Of a stretch of 50,947 nucleotides of DNA, positions 1 through 7,488 are shown one piece after another (position 1 is the first letter of the stretch; the number at the start of each line of letters is the position of its first letter). Source of the stretch: an uncultured Oscillibacter sp. Lineage in GTDB: Bacteria > Bacillota > Clostridia > Oscillospirales > Oscillospiraceae. The notes beneath the pieces were generated by a model. It saw only the letters and a list, made by a program, of their open reading frames with translations, ran no database searches and was not told the origin of the DNA. The translations under genes were made by a program, and so were the position numbers. The DNA lies in contig CANAWG010000016.1 in NCBI GenBank assembly GCA_947365245.1, positions 1 to 50,947 of the forward strand, given 5' to 3'.

Positions 1-39
1 GCTGCCTGGAGCGCCTGGGGCTGGTGAGTTAGCGGGACG

Positions 40-292
40 GAATGTATCTTCTGTTTCACGATAGGGGAATAGACATTCCGTTTCATTATCATTATACATA
101 GCCTCCGGTGGAATAGCAACCTTTCCATTCCAAAATTCTTGAAAAATTTTGCACTACGAGCAAGGCCGGGCATCTGACGCCGCGGCCTCTGGATAATTCT
201 GCCATTTTATGCCCGCTCATGGGGGAGCGGGCGTGTTTTTTTGCCATGTCCGCTGCCTGTTTCCTGGCTGCCGCGCAACAGAAGATACATTC
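40..292. repeat. 16-bp inverted repeat pair (40-55 and 277-292)
   Basis: GAATGTATCTTCTGTT at 40-55 is repeated as its exact reverse complement at 277-292. The arms lie about 220 bp apart and flank an AT-richer stretch that contains the terminator at 211-242. No open reading frame of note lies between them. It could be a remnant of a small mobile sequence or a long-range RNA pairing. The identity is seen directly; the role is unknown. Confidence 0.5.
211..242 (+). terminator. Rho-independent terminator
   Basis: A perfect 8-bp stem (GCCCGCTC / GAGCGGGC) with a short loop is followed by a run of T residues. It would end transcription of a gene that lies mainly left of the window. It sits upstream of the AP2-type gene. 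Confidence 0.75.
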
Positions 293-327
293 TGTTCACG
301 GCGGAGGACCGGAGAGGAGGCGGAGAG

Positions 328-813
328 GTGCCGGAGTATTCCAGAAAGAAGCTGGATCTGACGGGGCAGCGGTACGGAAAGCTGACGGTGCTGGGCCCGG
401 TGGAAAACATGGGCGGACGTACCGCCTGGCTGTGCCGGTGTGACTGCGGCCGGGAGACCGCGGTGCTGACCCGCCGTCTGCGCAGCGGGCACACGAGGAG
501 CTGCGGCTGCCTCGCCGCCGGACGGGCGGAGGGCCTGCCGGGCCTGACCTACGTAGACGGCACCTGCGTGGAGATGCTGGCGGCCAAGACTGTGCGGCGC
601 AACAACACCAGCGGCGTGCCCGGCGTGGACTGGCTGTCCGCCAAGCAGCGCTGGCGGGCCACCATCTGCTTTCAGGGCAGGCGGCGGTACCTGGGCAGCT
701 ACGCCCGGTTTGAGGACGCGGTGAAGGCCCGCAGGCGTGCGGAGAAAGAGCTGATCGAACCGTTTTTAGAGGAATTTTCCGCTAGGGACGCCCCCGTTGC
801 GCCAGGCGGTTGA
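328..813 (+). CDS. AP2-domain small DNA-binding protein
   Basis: A 161-residue protein. Its first ~65 residues hold the 'DLTGQRYGKLTVL' opening and a cysteine cluster (C36, C38, C40, C59, C61) that probably binds zinc. Residues ~92-143 carry an AP2/homing-endonuclease-like DNA-binding segment (SGVPGV...W.A.I...GRRRYLG). Small Cys-cluster/AP2 proteins of this type are common in phages and Clostridia genomes and are often annotated as AP2 domain or HNH-accessory proteins. I chose the GTG at 328 because GGAGAGGAGG at 311-320 is well spaced before it; the frame stays open further upstream, to 241, without such a site. No nuclease motif is visible, so DNA binding is the only function inferred. Transcription may continue into the riboswitch region, since no terminator follows. 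Confidence 0.75.
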   Translation: MPEYSRKKLDLTGQRYGKLTVLGPVENMGGRTAWLCRCDCGRETAVLTRRLRSGHTRSCGCLAAGRAEGLPGLTYVDGTCVEMLAAKTVRRNNTSGVPGVDWLSAKQRWRATICFQGRRRYLGSYARFEDAVKARRRAEKELIEPFLEEFSARDAPVAPGG

Positions 814-844
814 TTCAAAATTTTCATGGAAAGGGGGAAGCAGT

Positions 845-919
845 ATGAACCAGGTGACAGAGCCCTGGCAAGCGCCCGCCGGCGGGGCCACCGACGGCGG
901 CGGGACAGCCAACCGGTGA
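845..919 (+). CDS. Possible 24-residue leader peptide before the riboswitches
   Basis: An ATG at 845 follows a strong Shine-Dalgarno sequence (AAGGGGGAAG). The frame runs 24 codons, Gly/Ala-rich in the middle, and stops at 917-919, directly against the first c-di-GMP aptamer core at 921. It could be a translated leader or the remnant of a displaced gene start. It resembles no family I know. The ribosome binding site is the only positive evidence for translation. Confidence 0.3.
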   Translation: MNQVTEPWQAPAGGATDGGGTANR

Positions 920-1000
920 TGGGCAAAACCGGGGAAACCCGGCGACGCAAAGCCTCGGGACTAAGGCGCGGTCATGCCGCGCTATGTTCGCCGGGCTGCG
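904..1000 (+). promoter_or_regulatory. c-di-GMP-I (GEMM) riboswitch aptamer 1
   Basis: It shows the GEMM-I signature: GGGCAAAACC at 921-930, a GAAA tetraloop closed by CCGGG/CCCGG, then the receptor strand GACGCAAAGCC at 944-954 and CTAA before a second stem (GCGCGG/CCGCGC). By my alignment to the Vibrio Vc2 aptamer, the ligand-contacting G20 equivalent is G, which favours c-di-GMP over cGAMP. This is the first of three aptamers in the leader of the SLH-protein gene. Boundaries are approximate. Confidence 0.85.
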
Positions 1001-1090
1001 ATTTGGCAAACCATCGGAAACGATGGGACTGCAAAGCTACGGGACTAAGGCCGGAACCAACGGCCCTCTGGGTCAACAGGGCGCGGGGGC
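1001..1090 (+). promoter_or_regulatory. c-di-GMP-I (GEMM) riboswitch aptamer 2
   Basis: It repeats the signature: GGCAAACC at 1005-1012, CATCG-GAAA-CGATG hairpin, then GGGACTGCAAAGC at 1025-1037 and GGGACTAA. It has an extra T in the receptor strand (GACTGCAAAGC rather than GACGCAAAGC), so it is the most divergent of the three and may bind more weakly. The 3' boundary is uncertain because the next ~40 nt again resemble the 3' half of an aptamer. Confidence 0.75.
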
Positions 1091-1117
1091 GCGGGATATC
1101 CGCGGACTTGCGCGCCG

Positions 1118-1219
1118 GCTATGTTCGCCGGGTTGCGAAAGTGGCAAACCGTGGGAAACCGCGGGACGCAAAGCCATATAGGGGTCTAAAGCGCGCACCG
1201 CGCGCTATGACAGCCCGGC
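1118..1219 (+). promoter_or_regulatory. c-di-GMP-I (GEMM) riboswitch aptamer 3
   Basis: GGCAAACC at 1143-1150, a GAAA-capped hairpin and GGGACGCAAAGCC at 1163-1175 are followed by TCTAAA and a GCGCGC/GCGCGC stem. The 15-nt GCTATGTTCGCCGGG just before it (1118-1132) is identical to 981-995 at the end of aptamer 1, which points to tandem duplication. This aptamer lies nearest the start codon and would control the expression platform at 1224-1260. Confidence 0.85.
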
Positions 1220-1223
1220 CGCC

Positions 1224-1260
1224 GGATACTTTGCATCCGATACTAAATCGCAAAGGAAGG
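1224..1260 (+). promoter_or_regulatory. Expression platform masking the SLH-gene ribosome binding site
   Basis: Two mutually exclusive pairings are visible. CTTTGC at 1229-1234 can pair with GCAAAG at 1250-1255, which covers the front of the Shine-Dalgarno stretch (AAAGGAAGG). Alternatively CGGAT can pair with ATCCG (1223-1239), which traps CTTTGC in a loop and frees the site. There is no T-run, so the switch is likely translational. Which state c-di-GMP favours cannot be read from the sequence. Confidence 0.45.
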
Positions 1261-1266
1261 TAAGAT

Positions 1267-2856
1267 ATGAAACGATTGAACAAGGTCCTGACCATGGGAC
1301 TCTCCCTGGTGATGTGCGCCGGGATGACCGCCCCCGCGTTCGCGCAGGACGCCTATTTCTACGGAGAACTCAGCGCTGAGCAAATCGAGCAGATCAAGGA
1401 CACCGATGAAAACTTCGATGCTTACAGGCCTAAAAACAGTGGTTCAGGAGGATGGGTGTTCCTGGGAAAAGAGGACGTAGGGGATAAAAATGGTGGTGAT
1501 ATCTTAGCGCCTGTGGAAGACGCGGAGGGCGAGGAGACCTCGGAGGTCAAGTACGAGCTGGCCGAGGGTGTCAACGGGCCCAAGCCGGATGCGGACAGCG
1601 AAGATGGCACTCAAACGGTTTCTACTACTCAAACAGGCGATGTGAAAGTAAAGCCCTTCCACGACCTCGGCGAGTACCAGTACGATGACGGCGATGAGGA
1701 CACCGAAGTGGGTCACTACTCCTATACCGTGGCGTGGACAGATGCCAAGGATGTGTCAACTGGCGCTACCTTGAACGTAAACGAGGTGGAGGGAGACACA
1801 GAGAATATTCAGTGTGATTCAAACGGCAAGATCGTGATTAGCGGTGGCAGCACCATCAATGTGGACGGCAAGATCGTCCTGCACGAGAACGCTGCACTCA
1901 CGGTTGTGGTGGAAGACCACGGCAAAGAGGCGCAGAACAAAACAGATGGCCGGGACGCCGCCTATGTCCGCGATAAGCAGAAATCTGATAGAGACGCGGT
2001 TGATAAGATCGCCAGTAAGCTCTCTGGAATCACAGAGGAAGACAAGAGGTACTATGATCTGACTGTGGAGCAGGGCGAAGATGGCAAATCCGTCACCGCC
2101 ACCTACACCGAACAGACCTACAACGTGACCTATCAGATCACTGGCAACCAGGGCAGCGGAGTTAACGTTTCCGGAAACGACAGTATCAACGGCAAAGCCA
2201 CTGAGAAGTGGGATCCTGCTACCATGATGAAGGATACCATTGGCGCGGTTGGCGGTGTTGGCGGCACGTACTCTTTCAGCGGCTGGGACGTCGTGATTGA
2301 TGAAGAGACCGGCGATGTGACCGTGACCGCCGTCTGCACCTTCACGCCGTACTACGTCGATCCCGGCGACACCGGCGACACCGATGACACCGATGACGGC
2401 GATGACGGCGATACCGGCACCACCATCGACGACGCCATCGTGCCTCTGGCCGAGGGGCCGGTGACCCGGGCGGAGTTCATCAACTACCTCTGGGAGCATG
2501 AGGGCCGGCCCGTTTCCGCGGGTGTGTGCACCTTCACCGATGTGGAGAGCGTCCACGCGTACTTCGACGCCCTGTGCTGGGCGGAGGAGAGCGGCGTTGC
2601 CGAGGCGTACGTTGACGCCGAGGGCCACGAGGACGGCACCTTTGAGCCCGACGAGCTGATCACCGTAGGTGCGGCCCGGGCGTTCCTGGACAACTTCGCC
2701 AACGTGTTCGGCACCAACGCAGTGGCGGCGGCCGACCTGACCAGCCTGATCGGTGAGGACGACGAGCCCGTGTTCAACTGCGGCGAGGTCCTGGCTGAGT
2801 TCTTCGGTGAGGAGTATGCCGCCGCTGAGGGCAGCGGCGCCGAGACCGCGGCATAA
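1267..2856 (+). CDS. Secreted SLH-domain surface protein
   Basis: A 529-residue exported protein. Residues 1-26 form a signal peptide (KRLNK..., hydrophobic core, AFA before Q27). Residues ~27-365 resemble no family I can name; they are acidic and Thr/Val-rich and include a repeat-like 'YNVTYQITG' section. Residues ~366-390 are an Asp/Gly/Thr linker. The C-terminal ~140 residues contain S-layer homology features (VTRAEFINYLW, FTDV, AEESGVAEAY, DG.FEPDELITVGAA), which in other Firmicutes bind secondary cell-wall polymers. The protein is therefore expected to be anchored on the cell surface. Three tandem c-di-GMP-I aptamers precede it, so its amount should follow the motile/sessile signal. The start at 1267 follows AAAGGAAGG. 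Function beyond surface attachment is unknown. Confidence 0.85.
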   Translation: MKRLNKVLTMGLSLVMCAGMTAPAFAQDAYFYGELSAEQIEQIKDTDENFDAYRPKNSGSGGWVFLGKEDVGDKNGGDILAPVEDAEGEETSEVKYELAEGVNGPKPDADSEDGTQTVSTTQTGDVKVKPFHDLGEYQYDDGDEDTEVGHYSYTVAWTDAKDVSTGATLNVNEVEGDTENIQCDSNGKIVISGGSTINVDGKIVLHENAALTVVVEDHGKEAQNKTDGRDAAYVRDKQKSDRDAVDKIASKLSGITEEDKRYYDLTVEQGEDGKSVTATYTEQTYNVTYQITGNQGSGVNVSGNDSINGKATEKWDPATMMKDTIGAVGGVGGTYSFSGWDVVIDEETGDVTVTAVCTFTPYYVDPGDTGDTDDTDDGDDGDTGTTIDDAIVPLAEGPVTRAEFINYLWEHEGRPVSAGVCTFTDVESVHAYFDALCWAEESGVAEAYVDAEGHEDGTFEPDELITVGAARAFLDNFANVFGTNAVAAADLTSLIGEDDEPVFNCGEVLAEFFGEEYAAAEGSGAETAA

Positions 2857-2897
2857 GCTGCGTCGAACAAACGCACAGGCTTAAAAAAGATCCGGGC

Positions 2898-2954
2898 GAG
2901 GACGACGACGTGGTTATGAACTGCGGCGAGATCCTTGCGGAGTTCTTTGCCTGA
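2898..2954 (+). pseudogene. Duplicate tail of an SLH-protein gene (remnant)
   Basis: The frame EDDDVVMNCGEILAEFFA-stop closely matches the C-terminus of the preceding protein (EDDEPVFNCGEVLAEFFGEE). It lies about 40 bp after that gene's stop and has no start or domain of its own. It is best read as what remains after deletion of, or recombination between, two neighbouring SLH-protein genes. Confidence 0.6.
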
Positions 2955-2982
2955 TTCCAGAAAATTCCATTCCAAAGCACCG

Positions 2983-3020
2983 GACAGCCGGGGTCCCTTG
3001 GGACCCCGGCTGTCTTTCGG
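2983..3020 (+). terminator. Terminator hairpin between convergent genes
   Basis: A perfect 15-bp stem (GACAGCCGGGGTCCC and its complement) with a minimal loop is followed by TTTC. It separates the SLH gene from the converging araD gene. The T-run is short, but stem strength and position support termination. Confidence 0.7.
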
Positions 3021-3058
3021 ATGGGAGGAACGGCCCGGGAGGCGCTTTCATATTCGCG

Positions 3059-3754
3059 CTACGCCTGGCCGTAATAGGCGCCCGCGCCGTGCTTGCGGGA
3101 GTAGTGTTTGTCCAGAATGGACTGGGGGGCGGGGGCGGCGTCCGGCTGGAACTGCCGGGTGAGCAGGGCCATGCGGGCGCACTCTTCCAGCACCAGGGCG
3201 TTTTCCACCGCCTTTTCCGGCGTGGGGCCCCAGGTGAAGGGGCCGTGCTTGCACACCAGCGCGGCGGGCACCGCCCCGGGATCGATCCCCCGCTGGCGGA
3301 ACGTCTCGGCGATGACCAAGCCGGTGTTTTTCTCGTAGCCCTCCCGGATCTCCTCCGGTGTGAGAGCGCGGGTACAGGGGACGGGGCCGTAAAAGTAGTC
3401 GGCGTGGGTAGTGCCGAAACAGGGCAGGCCGCACTCCGCCTGGGCCAGGGCGGCGGCGCAGCGGGAGTGGGTGTGCACCACGCCGCGGACGCCGGGAAAC
3501 GCCCGGTAGAGCTCCAGGTGGGTGAGCAGGTCGGTGGAGGGGCGCAGACTGCCCTCCAGGACGCTGCCCTGCAGGTCGGTGACCACCATGTGTTCCGGCT
3601 TCATCTCACTGTAGGACACCCCGCTGGGCTTGATGACGACCCGCTCCCCATCCTCGGAGAGGGCGGACACGTTGCCCCACGTGAGGACCACCAGACCGTA
3701 TTTGTCAAGGGCCAGGTTGGCGGAACAGACGCGCTCTTTTAATTCCTGCAGCAT
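3059..3754 (-). CDS. araD: L-ribulose-5-phosphate 4-epimerase
   Basis: A 231-residue class II aldolase-family enzyme of the AraD/UlaF/SgbE type, the family's usual length. It interconverts L-ribulose-5-phosphate and D-xylulose-5-phosphate by a zinc-dependent retro-aldol mechanism. Visible residues match the E. coli metal site: D75, H94 and H96 (HTHS) and H170 (HGPFTWG). GNVS and KPSGV phosphate-binding motifs are present, as is the C-terminal tyrosine region. It is the last gene of a leftward operon after the 3-epimerase and kinase, 4 bp from the kinase stop. Context (kinase and UlaE-type epimerase) indicates L-xylulose rather than L-arabinose catabolism, so ulaF or sgbE would be equally fair names. 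Confidence 0.92.
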   Translation of the reverse strand: MLQELKERVCSANLALDKYGLVVLTWGNVSALSEDGERVVIKPSGVSYSEMKPEHMVVTDLQGSVLEGSLRPSTDLLTHLELYRAFPGVRGVVHTHSRCAAALAQAECGLPCFGTTHADYFYGPVPCTRALTPEEIREGYEKNTGLVIAETFRQRGIDPGAVPAALVCKHGPFTWGPTPEKAVENALVLEECARMALLTRQFQPDAAPAPQSILDKHYSRKHGAGAYYGQA

Positions 3755-3758
3755 TGTA

Positions 3759-5291
3759 TTATCTCCCTTCGATCAGGTTCTGCATCTCCGGCCACAGGTC
3801 GTTCAGACAGTCGATGGACCGGAGGTAGAGGCGGTATTTTTTCTCGTAGGCCGCAACGGCGTCCGGCCGGGGGTACACGGCGGCGGACGCGGCGCACATG
3901 CGGGCGGCGGTGTCCGCCAGGGAGGCGTGTCCGCCCACGGCGGCGGCCGCCGCGATGGCGCAGCCCAGGGCGCCGGTCTCCGCCGCGGGTACGGCCTCCA
4001 CCGGCATGTTCATCACGTCGGCGAACATCTGCGTCCACACGGCGGAGCGGGCGGCCCCGCCGGCCAGCCGGATGCGGCCCTGCCGTCCGCCGCGGGTGGC
4101 CAGAAGCCGCTCCAGGTGGCAGCGGTGGGAGAACGTGATCCCCTCGTATACAGCGCGGAGTATATGCTTTCGGGTGTGGGAGGCGTTGAGCCCCAGAAAA
4201 GCGGAGCGGGCCCTGGGATCCACGTTGCTGGCGGAGAGGAACGGCAGGAACACCGGCACGAAGTCCTCCGGGCGGAAAGACTCCGCCCACCGGTTCATCT
4301 CGTCGTAGATACTCTCCCCTCTGGCCTCCGCCGCCGTTTTCAGCTCCGGCAGCAGCTGGCGGATAAACCACTCGTTGTTTCCGGCGGAGGTGGGGCTGGA
4401 CTCCTCGATCAGGTAGTATTCCGGCAGGCAGAACAGGGAGTTCATCAAAACGCTGCCGTCGGTCACCGGCTCCTTGCGGAGGTACTCGTTGATGCTCCAG
4501 GTGCCGGCGATCATGCAGATGTTCTCCTCGTCGGTCACATTCACCGCCAGGGCGCAGGCGTCGATGTCGAACATACCGCCGATCACGGGGGTGCCCTCCG
4601 CGAGGCCCGTGGACCGGGCGGCCTCGGCGGTGACTCCGCCGCAGATCTCCAGGGAGCGGCACAGAGGGGGCAGCGCGTCCTCCATCGGCTCCAGGCCGAA
4701 CAGGCGCAGAAGCTCCGGGTCAAAGGCGGCGGTGTGGAGGTTCATCAGGCCCGTGCCGGAGTAGTCCGTGATCTCGGCCCCCGCCCGGCCCGTGAGCCGG
4801 AAGCGGATGTAGTCCTTGCAGGCGAAGACCCAGCGGGTCTTTTCCAATGTGCCCGGCTCGTTGTCCCGCAGCCAGGCCAGGAGGCTCACGGGCTGGCAGG
4901 CCAGAATGTGCTGGCAGGAGCGGCGGAACGCCTCCGCCTCCGTGCCGTCGTTTTTCCACTCCACGGGATAGCGCCAGGCCCGGTTGTCGGAGGAGAGGAT
5001 TCCCCGCCGCACAGGGCGGTTGTCCCTCCCCCACAGGTAGAGGCCCTTGCCGTGGCCGCACAGGCCGACGCCCGCGATCTCCCCGGGGGCGGTCCCAGTG
5101 CGCTGCAGCAGACGGCGGATCACGTCGCAGTTGTCCTGCCACATCGCGTCCATGTCCCGCTCCACAAAGCCGGGGGCCGGCGTGATGGCCGCGGTGGCGG
5201 CGCTCTCCACAGCTACCTGAACGCCGTCCTCCGTAAACAGGGCGGCCTTGGTGTTTGTGCCGCCGTTATCCAAACCCAGATAGTAGATCAT
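3759..5291 (-). CDS. lyxK: FGGY-family kinase, probable L-xylulokinase
   Basis: A 510-residue FGGY carbohydrate kinase that would phosphorylate a ketopentose with ATP in the cytoplasm. The N-terminal phosphate-binding loop DNGGTNTK (residues 8-15), the GHGKGLYLWG and ILSSDNRA segments, SPTSAGNNEWF and the C-terminal AGGAARSAVW.QM.ADV block align along their length with E. coli LyxK as I recall it. The start is the ATG at 5291, which overlaps the stop of the upstream epimerase gene (ATGA); an in-frame extension to 5387 would overlap that gene and has no ribosome site. Flanking epimerases make L-xylulose the likely substrate. Rhamnulose or another ketose kinase activity cannot be excluded. Confidence 0.87.
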   Translation of the reverse strand: MIYYLGLDNGGTNTKAALFTEDGVQVAVESAATAAITPAPGFVERDMDAMWQDNCDVIRRLLQRTGTAPGEIAGVGLCGHGKGLYLWGRDNRPVRRGILSSDNRAWRYPVEWKNDGTEAEAFRRSCQHILACQPVSLLAWLRDNEPGTLEKTRWVFACKDYIRFRLTGRAGAEITDYSGTGLMNLHTAAFDPELLRLFGLEPMEDALPPLCRSLEICGGVTAEAARSTGLAEGTPVIGGMFDIDACALAVNVTDEENICMIAGTWSINEYLRKEPVTDGSVLMNSLFCLPEYYLIEESSPTSAGNNEWFIRQLLPELKTAAEARGESIYDEMNRWAESFRPEDFVPVFLPFLSASNVDPRARSAFLGLNASHTRKHILRAVYEGITFSHRCHLERLLATRGGRQGRIRLAGGAARSAVWTQMFADVMNMPVEAVPAAETGALGCAIAAAAAVGGHASLADTAARMCAASAAVYPRPDAVAAYEKKYRLYLRSIDCLNDLWPEMQNLIEGR

Positions 5292-6148
5292 AGGGCCTCC
5301 CCATCCTGTGCCGCCGCGAATTGGGCGGAGATGTACGCCAGGGCGGAGGAGATGTTCCGCTCCCAGTCCTGGCCCGGTTTGTGCCACATTTCCACCATGT
5401 AGGGGCCGTGGTAGCCCTGGGACTCCAGCTGGCGGAAGCAGGCGGAAAAATCCACGCAGCCGCTGCCGAAGGGCACGCCCTTGAACGTCCCGGCGTGCTC
5501 CGGCGTCACGGCCAGGGTGTCTTTCACGTGGACCGCCACGATCTCGCCCGCGGCGGAGCGCAGCTCGCCCAGGGTGTCGTTCCCCCAGGCGCTGAGGTTG
5601 CCCAGGTCCGGGTACACCATCAGCCAGGGGGAGGGCAGGCGCGCTTTCCAGCGGTGGTAGCGGGTGATGCTGCTCATCAGCTCCGTGTCCATGATCTCCA
5701 TGGCCAGCATCACCTGGTACTGCTCCGCCAGGCGGCAGGCGTACTGCAGTCCCTCCTGGAACAGGCGGAGGCTCTCGTCGGTGGAGGGCTCGTAGTACAC
5801 GTCGTACCCGGCCAGCTGGATCACGCGCACACCGAACTCCCGGGCGAACAAAACGGCCTTTTCTATGATCTCACGGGCCCTTGCCCGCACGGCCGGATCG
5901 GCGCTGCCGAAGGGAAACCGGCGGTGGGCGCTCAGGCAGATGGAGTGGGGATAGATTCCGCTGGCGCGGATCGCCTGGTGCAGCTCCGTCCCCGGCGTGT
6001 CCAGCCGGGCGAGGCGCTCGTCGGTCTCGTCGATGGAGATCTCCAGGAAGTCGAAGCCCAGGTCACGGGCCGCCTCCAGCCGCCGCCGCCAGTCCATCTC
6101 CGGCGGCAGGGCCTTTTCATACAGTCCAAGCAAGTGATTTCCCAGCAT
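5288..6148 (-). CDS. ulaE: L-xylulose-5-phosphate 3-epimerase (UlaE/SgbU type)
   Basis: A 286-residue TIM-barrel epimerase closely matching E. coli UlaE in motif order: LGLYEKALP near the N-terminus, LGFDFLEISIDETDERL, CLSAHRRFPFGS, RVIQLAGYDVYYE, then the metal-site segments AMEIMD, YPDLGNLSAW, AVHVKD and YMVEMW. It converts L-xylulose-5-phosphate to L-ribulose-5-phosphate. The ATG at 6148 is preceded by GAGGAGAG; an upstream TTG in frame overlaps that ribosome site. It is first in the leftward operon after the LacI regulator and overlaps the kinase by 4 bp, so the two are translationally coupled. Confidence 0.92.
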   Translation of the reverse strand: MLGNHLLGLYEKALPPEMDWRRRLEAARDLGFDFLEISIDETDERLARLDTPGTELHQAIRASGIYPHSICLSAHRRFPFGSADPAVRARAREIIEKAVLFAREFGVRVIQLAGYDVYYEPSTDESLRLFQEGLQYACRLAEQYQVMLAMEIMDTELMSSITRYHRWKARLPSPWLMVYPDLGNLSAWGNDTLGELRSAAGEIVAVHVKDTLAVTPEHAGTFKGVPFGSGCVDFSACFRQLESQGYHGPYMVEMWHKPGQDWERNISSALAYISAQFAAAQDGEAL

Positions 6149-6187
6149 AAAATCTCTCCTCAATTTAAAACTCCCCGCTCGCCCCGG

Positions 6188-7234
6188 TCACTCCGCCAGC
6201 AGCAGGGGGTGCTTCCGGGGCGGGTGGCAGGGCGCGGTGCTCTCCCGCGGGATGAGCTTCGTGCAGATCCGCATTTTGCACACCTCGCCGCTGCGCCCCT
6301 GGATCTGCTCGTGGAGAATGCGGACGGCCCAGCGCCCGATCTCGCCGCAGGACACGGAGACCGTGGTCAGGGGCGGCTCGGACAAGGCGGCGAAAGGCAG
6401 CCCGTCAAATCCCACGATGGAGATGTCCTGGGGCACCCGCAGCCGGTGGTCCTTAAAAGCCCGCAGGGCGCCGATGGCGATGCTGTCGTTGTTGGCCACC
6501 AGGGCGGAGGGAAACGCCCGTCCCTGGTCGAGGAGGCGGGATACCGACTCCCACGCGCCGTCCATGGTGGGGAAGATGGGGTAGACCAGCTCCTCCGAAA
6601 AGGGGAGGCCGCAGCCACGCAGCGCGTTTTGAAACGCGGAGAGGCGCTCGGAGTCGTTGTTGGCGGGGATGGAGTTGGCCAGGAAGCCCACGCGGCGGTG
6701 CCCCAGGTCCAAAAGGTGCTTCACCGCGGAGAAAATGGCCGCCTCATTGTGCATGGTGACAGAGCTGAAAGGGAGGAGGGACAGGCTGTTGTCCACCACC
6801 ACAATGGGCTTTGCGCAGCCGGAGAAGACCCCCATGTCATCGTCCTGGATCTCCGTGCCCAGCAGGACGACGCCCATCGTGGCGGGCTTTTCCAGGAGCT
6901 CCTCCAGGTGGATGCTGGCAAAGTCGTTGAAAGCGGTCATCAGAAGGTTGTAGCGGTGCTTGCGGCACTCCTGGTCCACCGCGTCGATGATCTGGGTGAC
7001 AAAGCCCGGATTTCCATTCACCAGATACGAGTGCTTGCTGTACTTCAAAAAGAGGATGTTTTGAAAGGGCGCGCCGTCTCTGTCGGCCAGCGGGCGGACC
7101 TGATAGCCGTTCAGCTCCAGGAGCTGTGTGATCTTTTTCCGCCTTTCCGGGCTGATCCCCGGCTTTCCGTTCAGCACCAGGGACACCGCGGCCAGGGAGA
7201 CGCCGGCTTCCGCCGCGATTTCCCGCAGTTTCAT
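6188..7234 (-). CDS. LacI-family transcriptional regulator of the sugar island
   Basis: A 348-residue repressor. Residues 1-~50 hold the LacI helix-turn-helix and hinge (LREIAAEAGVSLAAVSLVLNG, then ISPERRKKI...LNGYQ). The rest is a periplasmic-binding-protein-like sugar-sensing domain (GVVLLGTEIQDDD, VDNSLSLLPFSSV, HRRVGFLANS, ANNDSIAIGALRAF, VGFDGLPF). It lies between the epimerase-kinase operon and the divergent transporter operon. Its own promoter has a TGTTTAGTAAACA palindrome just past the -10 box, and a one-mismatch copy lies downstream of the transporter promoter, so it most likely represses itself and both arms. The inducer is probably an intermediate or substrate of the L-lyxose/L-xylulose route; this is inference. 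Confidence 0.9.
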   Translation of the reverse strand: MKLREIAAEAGVSLAAVSLVLNGKPGISPERRKKITQLLELNGYQVRPLADRDGAPFQNILFLKYSKHSYLVNGNPGFVTQIIDAVDQECRKHRYNLLMTAFNDFASIHLEELLEKPATMGVVLLGTEIQDDDMGVFSGCAKPIVVVDNSLSLLPFSSVTMHNEAAIFSAVKHLLDLGHRRVGFLANSIPANNDSERLSAFQNALRGCGLPFSEELVYPIFPTMDGAWESVSRLLDQGRAFPSALVANNDSIAIGALRAFKDHRLRVPQDISIVGFDGLPFAALSEPPLTTVSVSCGEIGRWAVRILHEQIQGRSGEVCKMRICTKLIPRESTAPCHPPRKHPLLLAE

Positions 7235-7252
7235 AGAGTCACCGCCTCAGTT

Positions 7253-7265
7253 TGTTTAGTAAACA
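7253..7265. promoter_or_regulatory. LacI-type operator 1
   Basis: TGTTTAGTAAACA is a perfect palindrome around a central G. It lies just downstream of the -10 box of the leftward regulator promoter, where a bound repressor would block initiation. It differs from the site at 7549-7561 at one position when read on the complementary strand. Confidence 0.75.
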
Positions 7266-7293
7266 GTATAGAGAAAAAGAGTGGAATTGTCAA
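7265..7293 (-). promoter_or_regulatory. Sigma-A promoter for the LacI regulator operon
   Basis: On the minus strand, TTGACA (7293-7288) and TATACT (7270-7265) are separated by exactly 17 bp. It reads toward the LacI gene at 7234 and probably on into ulaE-lyxK-araD. Confidence 0.85.
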
Positions 7294-7353
7294 GAAAAAC
7301 GATGGCGGAGGAAGCGGCTCCCGTGATTTTTTCAACGAGAAGATTCTTCAAAC

Positions 7354-7369
7354 AGGTAAACGTTTTCTC
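7354..7369. promoter_or_regulatory. Possible catabolite-repression (cre-like) site
   Basis: AGGTAAACGTTTTCTC has the central AAACGTTTTC of CcpA cre boxes but misses the consensus at three outer positions. It lies between the two divergent promoters, a plausible place for carbon control. Evidence is weak. The rest of 7294-7488 is AT-rich and shows no gene. Confidence 0.3.
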
Positions 7370-7488
7370 TCGTAAAATCGGATTTCCTCACAATATTTTG
7401 TAAAAAATGCAAAATAGATTCTTGGAAAGAAAGGCAGTAAATGGGCGAAATGACGAAAAAAACGCCGGATTTTTGTAAATATATAGAA

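Noticed and set aside
3..32. Nine codons (CLERLGLVS, stop) at the left edge that look like a gene end
   Set aside because: Plausible as the tail of an upstream gene, but far too short to support a call.
1001..1260. Tandem repeats taken as a CRISPR array
   Set aside because: Repeat units are ~100 nt, imperfect and fit the riboswitch fold; no short identical repeats with unique spacers were seen anywhere in the window.
826..1263. A 145-codon open frame across the riboswitch leader
   Set aside because: It covers three clear GEMM aptamers; its Arg-rich sequence is just the aptamer repeats read as codons, and it has no family match.
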